A stretch of DNA of 64,000 bases from JAHFUI01 sp039931615 (GTDB lineage: Bacteria; Acidobacteriota; Vicinamibacteria; Vicinamibacterales; CAVVIG01): NCBI GenBank assembly GCA_039931615.1, contig JBDTRR010000028.1, positions 1-64,000 on the forward strand, in the 5' to 3' direction. Positions within the stretch are counted from its first letter, which is position 1. Each line of letters opens with the position of its first letter. The translations under genes were made by a program, and so were the position numbers. The notes below the pieces were generated by a model. The model was not told the origin of the DNA and did no database searches. It saw nothing but the letters and a program-made list of their open reading frames with translations. This document shows positions 6,623-15,442 of the stretch, in pieces.

Positions 6623-8683
6623 CTAACGCTCCGCTACCGTTTGCGCGTAGGCGAGCGAGGTCTGATACGTGCGGATGGCGGCGAACAGCGCCTCGGCGAC
6701 GCCTTGCCGGTAGGGCCCGCTCTTCAGCAGTTTCACGTCGTCGGCGTTGGTCAGGAACGAGATCTCCGCGAGGACGCTCGGCATCGAGGCGCCGATCAGG
6801 ACGAGAAACGGCGCTTGTTTGACGCCGAGATCCTTGACCCCTTCATCCAGCGCCCGCAGCTTGCCGAGCATTTCCTGCTGCACCAGCGTCGCCAGCTGGC
6901 GCGATTCGTCGAGCTTGTTGTTCAGGGCAATCGCCTTGACGAAATCAGGAAGCGCCCCCATCGACTGACCCGAGGCGGCATTCTCGCGGGCCGCCACCGC
7001 CGCGGCGCTGAGGTTGTTGGCGAAGTTCAGGAAGTAGGTCTCGATGCCTCGCGCCTGATCGTTGACGCTGGCGTTGGCGTGAATCGAGAGAAACAGGTCC
7101 GCCCCTTCGCGGTTGGCGATCGCCGTCCGCTCCTGGAGCGGCACGAACGCGTCGGTGCGCCGGGTCAGGATGACTTCGACCCCGCGTTCCTTCTCCAGCA
7201 GCTTCTGCAGCCGGAGCGAGACGTCGAGGACCAACTCCGCCTCGGTCGTCCCCTTGCCGGAGGCGCCTGGATCGTGGCCGCCATGTCCCGGGTCGATCAC
7301 GATCCGCGAGACGCCGAGACCGAGTTGACGCGCCATCGAGAAGCCCGCTGGCGGTGCCGGCGCCGAGGGCGCGGATCGGATCGTCGACACGAGCGGCGGC
7401 GGCGCAGCCGCGGGCGTCGAGGCACGCCCCAGCGACGCGCGCGCCTGCGCCAGCGCGGCGGTCGCGGTCGGACCCGACAGCGGAAGCCGGAGGGACGAGA
7501 CCGAGTTGACGTCGCGGCCGGCCAGCGCTCTCAGGTAGGCGTCGTCGAGAGCCGCTGACCCGCCGGCGATGGAAACGGGCGCGGTCCGGGGCCACCCGGA
7601 TCGAACCGCGCGACTGGCGAGCGGCGGTTTGGCCGCCTCCTGCCTCGTGACGTGACGGACGCCCGGCTCGGCCGGCACGGCTGCCGGCGCCGCAAACGAG
7701 GCGATCGTCGCCGCCGGAGCCCGCTCGGAATCGATGACCAGCCGGTACGGGTTGTAGAGCGGGTAGATGCTGTACCTCGAGACGCCGGTGGCGTCGAGCA
7801 CGACCCTTGTCGTGGAATTCGGGTGGCTTCCGATCCGGACCTGCCGGACGAGGTTGCCGTCGTCGAACCGGAGGGTGTGATCGGCGAGAGCGGACGCGGC
7901 CCGGGTCAGCGGCAGATCGACGAAAATCCGCGACGGTCCGGTGATGCGCTCCTCGTGATACGAAGCGACCTCCGCATCCATCTCGATGGTGACGCGGACG
8001 CCATCGGGAAGAGGCGTGCGGCGAATGTTGGTCACGAGTGCCGTTCTTGGGACGAGCCGGTCCGGCACGGCCTGAGGGCCGTTGGGGCCCGCGGCCGGGC
8101 CAGGCTGACCGCTGCCAGCCGGGCTGCGCCGCTCAACCTGGGATGGGCGTGACGACGGCGGCGCGCTCTCCGGACGAGCACCGGCACCGCCTGCAGGAGC
8201 GACAGCGGTCCCCCCCGCCGGAGCCGCGCTGCCCGTCAGCGTAGGACGTTTCGATCCGGCATCGCTGCGCTGGGCGGCTGACGCCAGGAGCGCCGGCACC
8301 TGGCGGGTCAGCTTGCTGGTCGGGTATTCCGCCGCCAGCAGACGAAGCAGCCGCAGGCCGGCGTCGCGTTCCCGCGGTCTGCCGAATCGTTCGAAGGCGT
8401 CCAGCGACAGGCGGCCGGCGTGCCAGAGGGCGTCGTCACTGTAACCGCTCGCCGGATACTTCCGGACGATCGCCTCGTACGACGCGACGGCCGACCGCAC
8501 CGCTTTCAGCACCGACGCCGGCACCGCCGGATCGGTAAGCGCCCGGCGGACGGCCTCCTCCTGCGCGGTCGCGTCGACGTAGAGCGTCCGGGCCGGCAGC
8601 GGCTGCGCCGGCGCCGCTGTCACCGGCATCGCGACGAGTGCGGCGAGTGGAATCGCGACGAGATGTCTCACCATGGGGGTCAT
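6623..8683 (-). CDS. amiC: N-acetylmuramoyl-L-alanine amidase (AmiC-like)
   Basis: Periplasmic zinc amidase that cuts the peptide stem from muramic acid during daughter-cell separation. The 686 residues comprise a signal peptide (1 to about 23), a helical TPR-like segment (about 35-135), a Pro/Ser/Gly linker, an AMIN septum-targeting domain (about 215-325, VTNIRRTPLPDGVRV...), a second linker and an Amidase_3 domain (about 455-680). Zinc and catalytic motifs seen are DPGHGGHDPG, SIHANAS and AEISFLTN. Last gene of the rnj-ftsK-amiC run, 9 bp after ftsK, so septal DNA pumping and septum splitting are co-transcribed. Longer than E. coli AmiC because of the helical N-terminal segment. Confidence 0.93.
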   Translation of the reverse strand: MTPMVRHLVAIPLAALVAMPVTAAPAQPLPARTLYVDATAQEEAVRRALTDPAVPASVLKAVRSAVASYEAIVRKYPASGYSDDALWHAGRLSLDAFERFGRPRERDAGLRLLRLLAAEYPTSKLTRQVPALLASAAQRSDAGSKRPTLTGSAAPAGGTAVAPAGGAGARPESAPPSSRPSQVERRSPAGSGQPGPAAGPNGPQAVPDRLVPRTALVTNIRRTPLPDGVRVTIEMDAEVASYHEERITGPSRIFVDLPLTRAASALADHTLRFDDGNLVRQVRIGSHPNSTTRVVLDATGVSRYSIYPLYNPYRLVIDSERAPAATIASFAAPAAVPAEPGVRHVTRQEAAKPPLASRAVRSGWPRTAPVSIAGGSAALDDAYLRALAGRDVNSVSSLRLPLSGPTATAALAQARASLGRASTPAAAPPPLVSTIRSAPSAPAPPAGFSMARQLGLGVSRIVIDPGHGGHDPGASGKGTTEAELVLDVSLRLQKLLEKERGVEVILTRRTDAFVPLQERTAIANREGADLFLSIHANASVNDQARGIETYFLNFANNLSAAAVAARENAASGQSMGALPDFVKAIALNNKLDESRQLATLVQQEMLGKLRALDEGVKDLGVKQAPFLVLIGASMPSVLAEISFLTNADDVKLLKSGPYRQGVAEALFAAIRTYQTSLAYAQTVAER

Positions 8684-8692
8684 GCCTGATGC

Positions 8693-11035
8693 TCAACGCA
8701 GCTGTGCGTCGACTTCGTCGAAGTACTGCTTGTCGACGAGCACCTCGCGGGCCTTGGCGCCGTCGGCGGGGGAGACCAGTCCTTCCATCTCCATCATGTC
8801 GACCAGCCGCGCGGCGCGGCTGAAGCCGACGCGCAGCCGCCGCTGCAGGTACGAGATCGACGCCTGGCCGCTCTGCACGACGATGCGCGCGGCCTCATCG
8901 TAGAGATCGTCCTTGTCCATCTCGACGCCGTTGGCCCCGGTCTTCTCTTCCGCCGTGATGGTTTCGTCGTAGGTCGGCTTCCCCTGTTTGCGCAGGTAGC
9001 TGGCCAGCCGGGCGCTCTCCTGTTCCGAGATGTAGGGACCGTGCAGCCGGATCAGCCGCGAGGAGGCCGGCGGCAGCATCAGCAGGTCGCCCCGGCCGAG
9101 CAGCTGCTCGGCGCCGTTGCCGTCGAGAATCGTGCGCGAGTCGACCTTCGACGAGACGCGAAACGAAATTCGCGTCGGCATGTTCGCCTTGATCAGGCCG
9201 GTGATGACGTCGACCGAGGGCCGCTGGGTGGCGAGGATCAGGTGGATGCCGACGGCGCGCGCCATCTGGGCCAACCGGGCGATCGACTGCTCGACCTCGT
9301 TGCTGGCGACCATCATCAGGTCGGCCAGCTCGTCGATGACGACGACAATATAGGGAAGCGGACGGGCCGGCTCGCCGGCCTCCGGCGTGTGCTTCTCGGC
9401 CAACGCCTGCTGGATGTTGCGGTTGTACTGCTCGATGTTGCGGACGCCCTCGGCGGCCAGCGTCTTGTAGCGCTCCTCCATTTCGTGCACCGCCCAGCGC
9501 AGCGCGTTGGCCGCCTGCTTCGGATCGACCACGACCGGCGTCAGCAGGTGCGGAATGTCCTCGTACATCCCCAGCTCCAGCCGCTTCGGATCGATCATGA
9601 TCAACCGCACCTCGTCGGGCGTGGCGCGGTAGAGGATGCTGGTCAGCATCGAGTTGATGCCGACCGACTTGCCGGTGCCGGTCGATCCGGCGATCAGGAG
9701 ATGCGGCATCGTCGCCAGATCGGCGACGTACGGTTCGCCGTGGATCGTCTTCCCCAGCGCCAGCGTCAGCTTCGACGGCGATCGGCGGTAGAGCTCGGAC
9801 TCGAGCAGCTCGCGGAGCGAGATCTGCTCGCGGGTCACGTTGGGGATCTGGATGCCGACGGTCGACTTGCCGGGGATGCGGTCGATCAGGACCGACTCGG
9901 CCTGCATGGCGAGGCACAGGTCCTCGGCGAGACCGGTGATCCTGGCGATCTTGACGCCGGCGTCCGGCTTGAACTCGAAGGTGGTGACGACCGGACCGGG
10001 GTGGATCTGGGTGACGGTGCCTTCGACCGAGAACTCGCGGCATTTCTCCTCGAGCTGCCGCGCACCGTCCATCAGCTCGCGCTCGTCGATCTTCCCGACG
10101 GTCTTCGGCGCGTCGAGCAGCGCGGCGGGCGGCAGGACGAACTCGCCCTTGCGGCGTTCGGCGGGGGCCTTGGCCTGGGATTCCGGGTCGAGCAGCGGCA
10201 GCGGCGGCGCCGGCATGGTGACCTGGGGCGGTTTCGCCGGCGCGAACGAGCGCGGGCCGGCGGCCGGCGGCTTCGGAACGCCGGAGCCCGCTTCGTCCGA
10301 GTCGCCGCGCCCGGCGGCGGGGCGCCTCGGCGGCGGGTTGTCCGCGCCGGAGACGAGGGCCCGGACCAGCGGCGCCGGCGCCCCTTTCTTCGTGTGCTTG
10401 GCAATCACTTCGCGGCGCTGCTGGTCGCGGCGGCGTTCCTCCCGCCATTCGCGGAACGATTCGAGGGCGCGGCCGCCGCCGGCGACGGTGCTTTCGCTCA
10501 GCGCGGCGAACAGGCGGCCGAACGAGAACTGGGTCGAGACGATGACCGCCAGCAGGATCAGCGTCAGGATGACGATGACCGAGCCGGTGCGATTGAGGTA
10601 GTCGGCGAGCAGCCGCGCCACCCAGTCGCCGGCGTAGCCGCCGGCGCGAAACGACTTGCCCGACACTTCGAGGCTGCCGAAGACCAGGCTGAGCAGGGCG
10701 CCGAAGCAGCCGACCAGCAGCCCGGCGCCGAGCGTTTTCGTGCCGGCGGCGTCGAGCGATCGGCACCAGAAATAGTTCCAGCCAATCACGACCAGCACGC
10801 CCGGGATGATGTACGAGGCGTAGCCGAACAGCTGGAAGGAGAGCTCGCCGAGAAAGGCGCCGACCCGGCCGACGAAGTTGTTGACCGCCGCGCCGGGCGC
10901 GCCGCTGCTGAAGAACCAGACCGGATCGTTGGGATCGTAGCTGGCCAGCGCGATGATCCAGATCAGCGCCGCCGCGAACAGCGCGACGCCGACGAACTCG
11001 CTGAAACGACGTGACGCGGTCGATCGAGCCACCAT
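8693..11035 (-). CDS. ftsK: DNA translocase FtsK/SpoIIIE
   Basis: Septal ATP-driven DNA pump that clears the terminus region and activates chromosome dimer resolution. The 780 residues contain four or five N-terminal membrane segments (to about residue 180), a basic/Pro-rich linker (about 195-310), the alpha/beta motor with Walker A (AGSTGTGKS, about 445-453), Walker B (VVVIDELADLMM) and the conserved ATQRPSVDVITG block, and a C-terminal winged-helix gamma domain (about 710-775, SISYLQRRLRVGFSRAARL) for KOPS-like reading. The ATG at 11035 shares one base with the rnj stop (TGATG), so translation is coupled. Confidence 0.95.
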   Translation of the reverse strand: MVARSTASRRFSEFVGVALFAAALIWIIALASYDPNDPVWFFSSGAPGAAVNNFVGRVGAFLGELSFQLFGYASYIIPGVLVVIGWNYFWCRSLDAAGTKTLGAGLLVGCFGALLSLVFGSLEVSGKSFRAGGYAGDWVARLLADYLNRTGSVIVILTLILLAVIVSTQFSFGRLFAALSESTVAGGGRALESFREWREERRRDQQRREVIAKHTKKGAPAPLVRALVSGADNPPPRRPAAGRGDSDEAGSGVPKPPAAGPRSFAPAKPPQVTMPAPPLPLLDPESQAKAPAERRKGEFVLPPAALLDAPKTVGKIDERELMDGARQLEEKCREFSVEGTVTQIHPGPVVTTFEFKPDAGVKIARITGLAEDLCLAMQAESVLIDRIPGKSTVGIQIPNVTREQISLRELLESELYRRSPSKLTLALGKTIHGEPYVADLATMPHLLIAGSTGTGKSVGINSMLTSILYRATPDEVRLIMIDPKRLELGMYEDIPHLLTPVVVDPKQAANALRWAVHEMEERYKTLAAEGVRNIEQYNRNIQQALAEKHTPEAGEPARPLPYIVVVIDELADLMMVASNEVEQSIARLAQMARAVGIHLILATQRPSVDVITGLIKANMPTRISFRVSSKVDSRTILDGNGAEQLLGRGDLLMLPPASSRLIRLHGPYISEQESARLASYLRKQGKPTYDETITAEEKTGANGVEMDKDDLYDEAARIVVQSGQASISYLQRRLRVGFSRAARLVDMMEMEGLVSPADGAKAREVLVDKQYFDEVDAQLR

Positions 11036-12690
11036 CAGATCTCCATGATGACCGGCAGGACGAACGGCCGGCGTCCCGATCGCTTCCTGATGAAGCGCCG
11101 CAACTCGACGCGCAGCTTCTCCTTGATCAGCCCCTGGTCGGTCCGTTCTTCCAGGCTGGCCTGCGCCACCACCTCGGCGAGCAGGCGCGCGCCGTCGGCC
11201 AGCAGGGTGTCGCTCTCGTCCATGACGAAGCCGCGGGTGACCATCTCGGGCACGCCTTCGAGCGCGCCGGTCTGCTTGTTGATGGCCACGACCGGCACGA
11301 CCAGGCCGTCCTCCGACAGGTGGCGGCGATCGCGCAGCACCTGATCGCCGACCTCGCCGGTCCGCGTGCCGTCGATCAGGATGCGCCCGACCGTCGTCTT
11401 GCCGGCGATGCGGGCGCCGTCGGCGTCGAACTGGAGGACGTCGCCGTTCTCGGCCAGCAGGATCTGCGGCTTCGGATCGCGCCCGGCGAACACCCGGGCG
11501 GCGATGCGCGCGTGCTGCGACAGCTGGCGGAACTCGCCGTGGATCGGGACGAAGTAGCGGGGCCGGACCAGCGACAGCATCAGCTTGAGCTCCTCTTCGC
11601 TGCCGTGGCCCGAGACGTGGACGTGCTTGATGCCCTCGTGAATGACGTCGGCGCCGCGCCGCGCGATGTGGTTGATCACCCGGCCGATGGCGATTTCGTT
11701 CCCCGGGATGGCGCGCGCCGACAGCACGACGGTGTCATCGGGGCCGATCTTCACGTGGCGGTGATCGTTGATCGCGATCCGCGACAACGCCGACATCGGT
11801 TCGCCCTGGGAGCCAGTGGTCATGCACAGCACGTCCTGGGCGGGGTAGCTGCCGACCTCGGTATCGCGGATCTGCACGCCGGCCGGAATGCGGAGATAGC
11901 CGAGCCGCTGCGCGATCTCCGAGTTCTGGACCATGCCGCGGCCGACGAACGCCACCTTGCGATCGAACTGCGCCGCCAGGTCGACCAGCAGCTGCATGCG
12001 GTAGATGCTCGACGAGAAGGCGGCGACGATCAGCCGGCCGGTGGTGCTGGTGAAGATCTCCTCGAACGCCTCGACGATTTCCGACTCGGAGCCGGTGAAG
12101 CCGCGGCGGTCGATGTTGGTGCTGTCGGCGAACAGCGCCAGCACGCCGGCGGCGCCGAGCTGCGCGAAGCGGTGGACGTCGAAGTGCTCGCCGTCGATCG
12201 GAGTCTGATCGATCTTGAAGTCGCCGGTGTGGATGACCACTCCGACCGGCGTGTGAATGGCGAGCGCGACGCAGTCCGGGATGCTGTGGGTGACCCGGAT
12301 GAACTCGATCTCGAACGGGCCGACGGTGACGCGAGCGGCGGGGCGGACCGGCGTCAACCGCGCCTTGGCGACGTCGATGCCGTGCTCGACCAGCTTCGGC
12401 TCGACCAGCGCCAGGGTGAGCGGCGTGCCGTAGACCGGTCCGTCGACATACGGCATGACGAACGGGACGCCGCCGATGTGGTCTTCGTGGCCGTGCGTGA
12501 GCACCAGTGCGGCGACATGCCCCTGCTGCTGCAGGTAGGTCAAATCCGGAATGATCAGATCGACGCCCAGTAGTTCCGGGTCGGGGAACATGACGCCGGC
12601 ATCGACGACGATCGTCGTGTCGGCCCAGGTCAGCGCCAGCATGTTCATGCCGAACTCGCCGAGACCGCCGAGCGGGACAACGTGAAGCAT
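11035..12690 (-). CDS. rnj: ribonuclease J
   Basis: Metallo-beta-lactamase/beta-CASP nuclease with 5'-3' exo- and endoribonuclease activity in mRNA decay and rRNA maturation. The 551-residue form from ATG 12690 (MLHVVPLGGLGEFGMN) matches the canonical start; an upstream ATG at 12759 would add 23 non-conserved residues. Motifs are HGHEDHIGG (about 66-74), the FADSTN beta-CASP core, TTGSQGEP, HVSGHGSEEE and the C-terminal RFIRKRSGRRPFVLPVIMEI segment. First gene of a three-gene operon with ftsK and amiC. A weak GGGAACTG ribosome site precedes the start. Confidence 0.94.
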   Translation of the reverse strand: MLHVVPLGGLGEFGMNMLALTWADTTIVVDAGVMFPDPELLGVDLIIPDLTYLQQQGHVAALVLTHGHEDHIGGVPFVMPYVDGPVYGTPLTLALVEPKLVEHGIDVAKARLTPVRPAARVTVGPFEIEFIRVTHSIPDCVALAIHTPVGVVIHTGDFKIDQTPIDGEHFDVHRFAQLGAAGVLALFADSTNIDRRGFTGSESEIVEAFEEIFTSTTGRLIVAAFSSSIYRMQLLVDLAAQFDRKVAFVGRGMVQNSEIAQRLGYLRIPAGVQIRDTEVGSYPAQDVLCMTTGSQGEPMSALSRIAINDHRHVKIGPDDTVVLSARAIPGNEIAIGRVINHIARRGADVIHEGIKHVHVSGHGSEEELKLMLSLVRPRYFVPIHGEFRQLSQHARIAARVFAGRDPKPQILLAENGDVLQFDADGARIAGKTTVGRILIDGTRTGEVGDQVLRDRRHLSEDGLVVPVVAINKQTGALEGVPEMVTRGFVMDESDTLLADGARLLAEVVAQASLEERTDQGLIKEKLRVELRRFIRKRSGRRPFVLPVIMEI

Positions 12691-13266
12691 CAGTTCCCAA
12701 GACACAAACCTGCGCCACCCGGTTCCAGGTGGAACCGATTCGACGAAGGGAGCCGGCACGCGGCTCGGTCAGGCGGCTGGGAGCGCCTGAGGTAAAGGCA
12801 GGATAATCGTCGTCTTATGTACGACTTAGAGCGAAAACTATAACACAGCTCTGGGCCGCGCCGCCGTACAAAGGGCGGCCGAGCCGGCCGGCGTCCGGTC
12901 CTCCCCGTGGCACCCTCCACAAAGGTTATCGGCACGAGAGCTCTGATGCGGAAGGTGGACCGGACCGAGCCGGCGCCACCTGAGCCATGGACCGGTGATG
13001 CGCGCAAAGGCTGCGGGAGTGCCCAAGCATTAGTTCGGCATCGCGTGTCCCTGAACGGCACGGCGCGCGGGTTGCTGGAACGGGTGCCTCGGCCGGTGGG
13101 TTTGTGCCCACATCAGAGGACCTGGTCAAGTAAATGGCCAGGATCGTCCTGACGCTCTCGGACGACTGCAGCGCGCCGATGGCGGCCGATCTGTGCGGCC
13201 AGGTCGAGCGCCTCAAGCCGGGGCTACACCATCACCGAAGCCGGGCAGGATGCCGGCGTCAGCCGG
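12691..13266 (+). other. 576-bp non-coding spacer with a possible helix-turn-helix gene remnant
   Basis: No convincing full gene on either strand. At 13134-13213 the + strand reads MARIVLTLSDDCSAPM...VERLKPG. A one-base shift then gives GYTITEAGQDAGVSRSGVV (about 13219-13275), which resembles the helix-turn-helix of transposases such as IS3/IS630 relatives. This suggests a decayed, frameshifted fragment. An AT-richer stretch at 12795-12850 probably holds the rnj promoter, but no clear -35/-10 pair could be picked. Confidence 0.3.
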
Positions 13267-14160
13267 TCAGGTGTCGTGCCGAGTCGGGTGGCGATGCGCG
13301 AGGACTTCCGCGAGCGACGTGACGGGAAGCTCAGGGAACCGCCGATGGAGGGCTCCCGCCATGAAGGTCAGATCGATGCGGTCCATCGCGATGGCCGCAC
13401 GAATCTGACGGGCACGATTCGGCTGGACGGGTCCGAGCACGGCGGCGAGGAGGCGCAACATCGCCCGAGGAACGTGCCGGGGGGGCGCGCTGCGCCTGGC
13501 CGCCCGTTGCCACGCTGCGGCGAACTCGTTGAACGACAGATTCTCCGGGCCGCCGATTTCAAACGTCGCGCTGCGTGTTGACGGATCGACCAGGGCCCGT
13601 TCCACCAGGGCCGCCACATCTGCGACCGACACGAAGTTGATCGGATTGGCGCCGCGGCCGAATATGACAGGCCGACCAGAGGTGGCCGCGGTCTGGTTGA
13701 GCAGGTCGAGCCAGAATTCCGCGAAGGCGGTGGCGCGGACGATCGTCCACGGCGCGCCGCTCCCACGCAGATGTTCCTCGGCGACATGCTTCATCCGAAA
13801 GAGCTCGATCGGATGGTTTGCTGACGCGCCGACAATCGACATCAGCACGACCTCCGCGTTTGCCGCCACCGCTGCCTCGATGAGACGTCGATTGCCGTCA
13901 CGATCGACCGAGGCCGGCGACACCTTGCCGATGTCGCCGAACCCGTGGATCGCCGACACAACGGTACTCACTCCCGCCATCGCCGCATCGAGGGTGCGGC
14001 CATCGCGCACGTCGCCTTCGACGACTTCGACCTGGCCCGGTTCGAAATGAGCCGTGCGCCGCCGGTCGCGCGTGAGCACGCGCACCGCAAGACCGCGCGC
14101 CCCCAGCCGCCGCACGATCAAAGTGCCGAGGCGGCCGCTGCCGCCGGCGACCAAGATCAT
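13267..14160 (-). CDS. NmrA-like NAD(P)-binding oxidoreductase
   Basis: Atypical short-chain dehydrogenase of the NmrA/SDR family; members act as NAD(P)H:quinone-type reductases or redox sensors. The 297 residues begin with the Rossmann motif ILVAGGSGRLG (GxxGxxG), followed by RVLTRDRRR, the acidic VEGDVRD segment and a C-terminal half typical of NmrA (EIGGPENLSFNEFAAAW). The usual YxxxK catalytic pair is not obvious, as expected for this subgroup. Its ATG overlaps the stop of the SnoaL-like gene by 4 bp (ATGA), so the two form an operon, divergent from a TetR regulator that probably controls them. Substrate unknown. Confidence 0.82.
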   Translation of the reverse strand: MILVAGGSGRLGTLIVRRLGARGLAVRVLTRDRRRTAHFEPGQVEVVEGDVRDGRTLDAAMAGVSTVVSAIHGFGDIGKVSPASVDRDGNRRLIEAAVAANAEVVLMSIVGASANHPIELFRMKHVAEEHLRGSGAPWTIVRATAFAEFWLDLLNQTAATSGRPVIFGRGANPINFVSVADVAALVERALVDPSTRSATFEIGGPENLSFNEFAAAWQRAARRSAPPRHVPRAMLRLLAAVLGPVQPNRARQIRAAIAMDRIDLTFMAGALHRRFPELPVTSLAEVLAHRHPTRHDT

Positions 14161-14612
14161 CGCTGCTCCGCGAGCGATGCCGGTGGTGGCGAACCTTCAG
14201 CACCGACCTGTCGACGAACCGCGGCATCCACGGTTCCGCCACCCTCCTGAACCGGCTCCAGATAGAAGCGGGCCCATGCCAGCAGTTCATTGACAACGCC
14301 GAAAATGATGACGCCGCGCATCAGATGCGTCGACCCATCCTGACGCGTGCCGCGGTGTTCCCACTCGCTCCAGACCTCATCACCGCTGACCGCCGAGCGC
14401 AGCACCGTCGCGGTGAGGTTGGGGATGGCGGCGAAGATCTGTTGCCAATTGCCGCGGACCTGTTCGCGTCCGGTAAAGCCACGCTCCGGGTGCGCCGGCG
14501 TCTCATTGCGATAGCCGGCGGCGAAGCAGGCGACTATCGCATTCACGTCGTGCGCGTTCGTGGCACGCTCGAGCCGGGTGAGCGCGCCACCGGTCGTCTC
14601 GGTGTGGATCAT
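14157..14612 (-). CDS. SnoaL/NTF2-like domain protein
   Basis: A small alpha+beta barrel protein related to polyketide cyclases and ketosteroid isomerases. The chosen start is ATG 14612 (MIHTETTGG), with GAGG 6 bases upstream; an in-frame ATG at 14624 lies very close to the divergent regulator. The 151 residues show the pattern RLERATNAHDVNAIVACF, ...GREQVRGNWQQIFAAIPNL and VWSEWEHRGTRQDG, typical of SnoaL-like folds. Co-transcribed with the NmrA-like reductase through a 4-bp overlap. The C-terminal 25 residues (Gly/Ala/Pro rich) are probably disordered. Biochemical role unknown. Confidence 0.75.
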   Translation of the reverse strand: MIHTETTGGALTRLERATNAHDVNAIVACFAAGYRNETPAHPERGFTGREQVRGNWQQIFAAIPNLTATVLRSAVSGDEVWSEWEHRGTRQDGSTHLMRGVIIFGVVNELLAWARFYLEPVQEGGGTVDAAVRRQVGAEGSPPPASLAEQR

Positions 14613-14628
14613 GACGAGCCTCATAATC

Positions 14629-14660
14629 AATACAGTCAAGGTGTATTCAAATGTTATACT
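14629..14660. promoter_or_regulatory. candidate TetR operator and promoter in divergent spacer
   Basis: A perfect inverted repeat AATACA-N7-TGTATT spans 14629-14647, followed by a -10-like TATACT at 14655-14660, eight bases before the regulator ATG. It lies between the TetR gene (+) and the SnoaL/NmrA operon (-), the usual arrangement for an autoregulated TetR switch. The local sequence is much richer in AT than the flanks. Confidence 0.5.
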
Positions 14661-14667
14661 CCGCCGC

Positions 14668-15348
14668 ATGCCGGGGAAAGTCAAGCGCACGCGTCGATAC
14701 GACGCGACGCGACGTCAGCAAGCCGCGCAACGGCGGCGTGCCGCGATCATCGAGGCGGCGACTGGCCTCTTCGTGCGCGAGGGATTCCCGGGGACCACCA
14801 TCGCGAGGATCGCTGCCGCCGCTGCGGTGTCGGAAGAGACGGTCTACAAGGTGTTCGGCAACAAGGTCGCACTTGTCCGGGCCATCCGGGACAAGGCGCT
14901 CGCCGGCGACGGCCCGATCCACGCCGAACGCCGGTCCGATCGCATGCAGTCGCGCGAGCCCGACCCACGCAACACCATCCGGGGCTGGAGTGTGCTGGCC
15001 ATGGAGGTGGCGCCGAGAGTGGCGCCCGTGCTGCTGCTGGTACGGCAGGCGGCGGCGAGCGATCCGGAATTGGCGAGATTACAGGAGGAGATGGATGCAG
15101 CGCGGCTGACGCGCATGACCCACAACGCGCAGACCCTCGTGAATGGCGGGCACCTGCGGCGGGGCATGACGCTCGAGGCCGCGGCGGACGTCCTCTGGAC
15201 GTACAGTTCGCCGGAACTCTACGAACTGCTGGTCCTGCGACGGAACTGGTCAGTCCAACGGTATGGCGCGTTCATCGCAGACGCCATGAGCGCGGCGCTG
15301 CTGCCGTGGACGACGGAGGATCCGGGTCTCCGCGCTTCGAGCCCGTGA
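14668..15348 (+). CDS. TetR/AcrR family transcriptional regulator
   Basis: DNA-binding repressor of 226 residues from ATG 14668 (MPGKVKRTRRYD). The N-terminal TetR helix-turn-helix is at about residues 25-72 (RRAAIIEAATGLFVREGFPGTTIARIAAAAAVSEETVYKVFGNK). The rest is a helical ligand/dimer domain with an Ala-rich segment (LLLVRQAAASDPEL). The frame is open upstream to 14560, but that part lies in the divergent operator and SnoaL gene and is not used here. Divergent from the NmrA-like/SnoaL operon and probably its regulator; the inducer is unknown. Confidence 0.88.
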   Translation: MPGKVKRTRRYDATRRQQAAQRRRAAIIEAATGLFVREGFPGTTIARIAAAAAVSEETVYKVFGNKVALVRAIRDKALAGDGPIHAERRSDRMQSREPDPRNTIRGWSVLAMEVAPRVAPVLLLVRQAAASDPELARLQEEMDAARLTRMTHNAQTLVNGGHLRRGMTLEAAADVLWTYSSPELYELLVLRRNWSVQRYGAFIADAMSAALLPWTTEDPGLRASSP

Positions 15349-15442
15349 TGGCACCGAACGCAATAACCGCTGATTATGGGCGTTCAGAGACGCCATGCCC
15401 CTGCTGGCACACGCCTGAAAACTGCCACAATCGGACTGGGGG

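Noticed and set aside
9041..11014. 657-codon open frame on the + strand
   Set aside because: Mirror of ftsK in GC-rich DNA; no recognisable domain.
12691..12759. Longer start for RNase J at 12759
   Set aside because: The added 23 residues are not family-like, while MLHVVPLGG at 12690 is the canonical start.
12690..13061. 123-codon - strand frame upstream of rnj
   Set aside because: Arg/Pro-rich low-complexity product with no ribosome site or motif.
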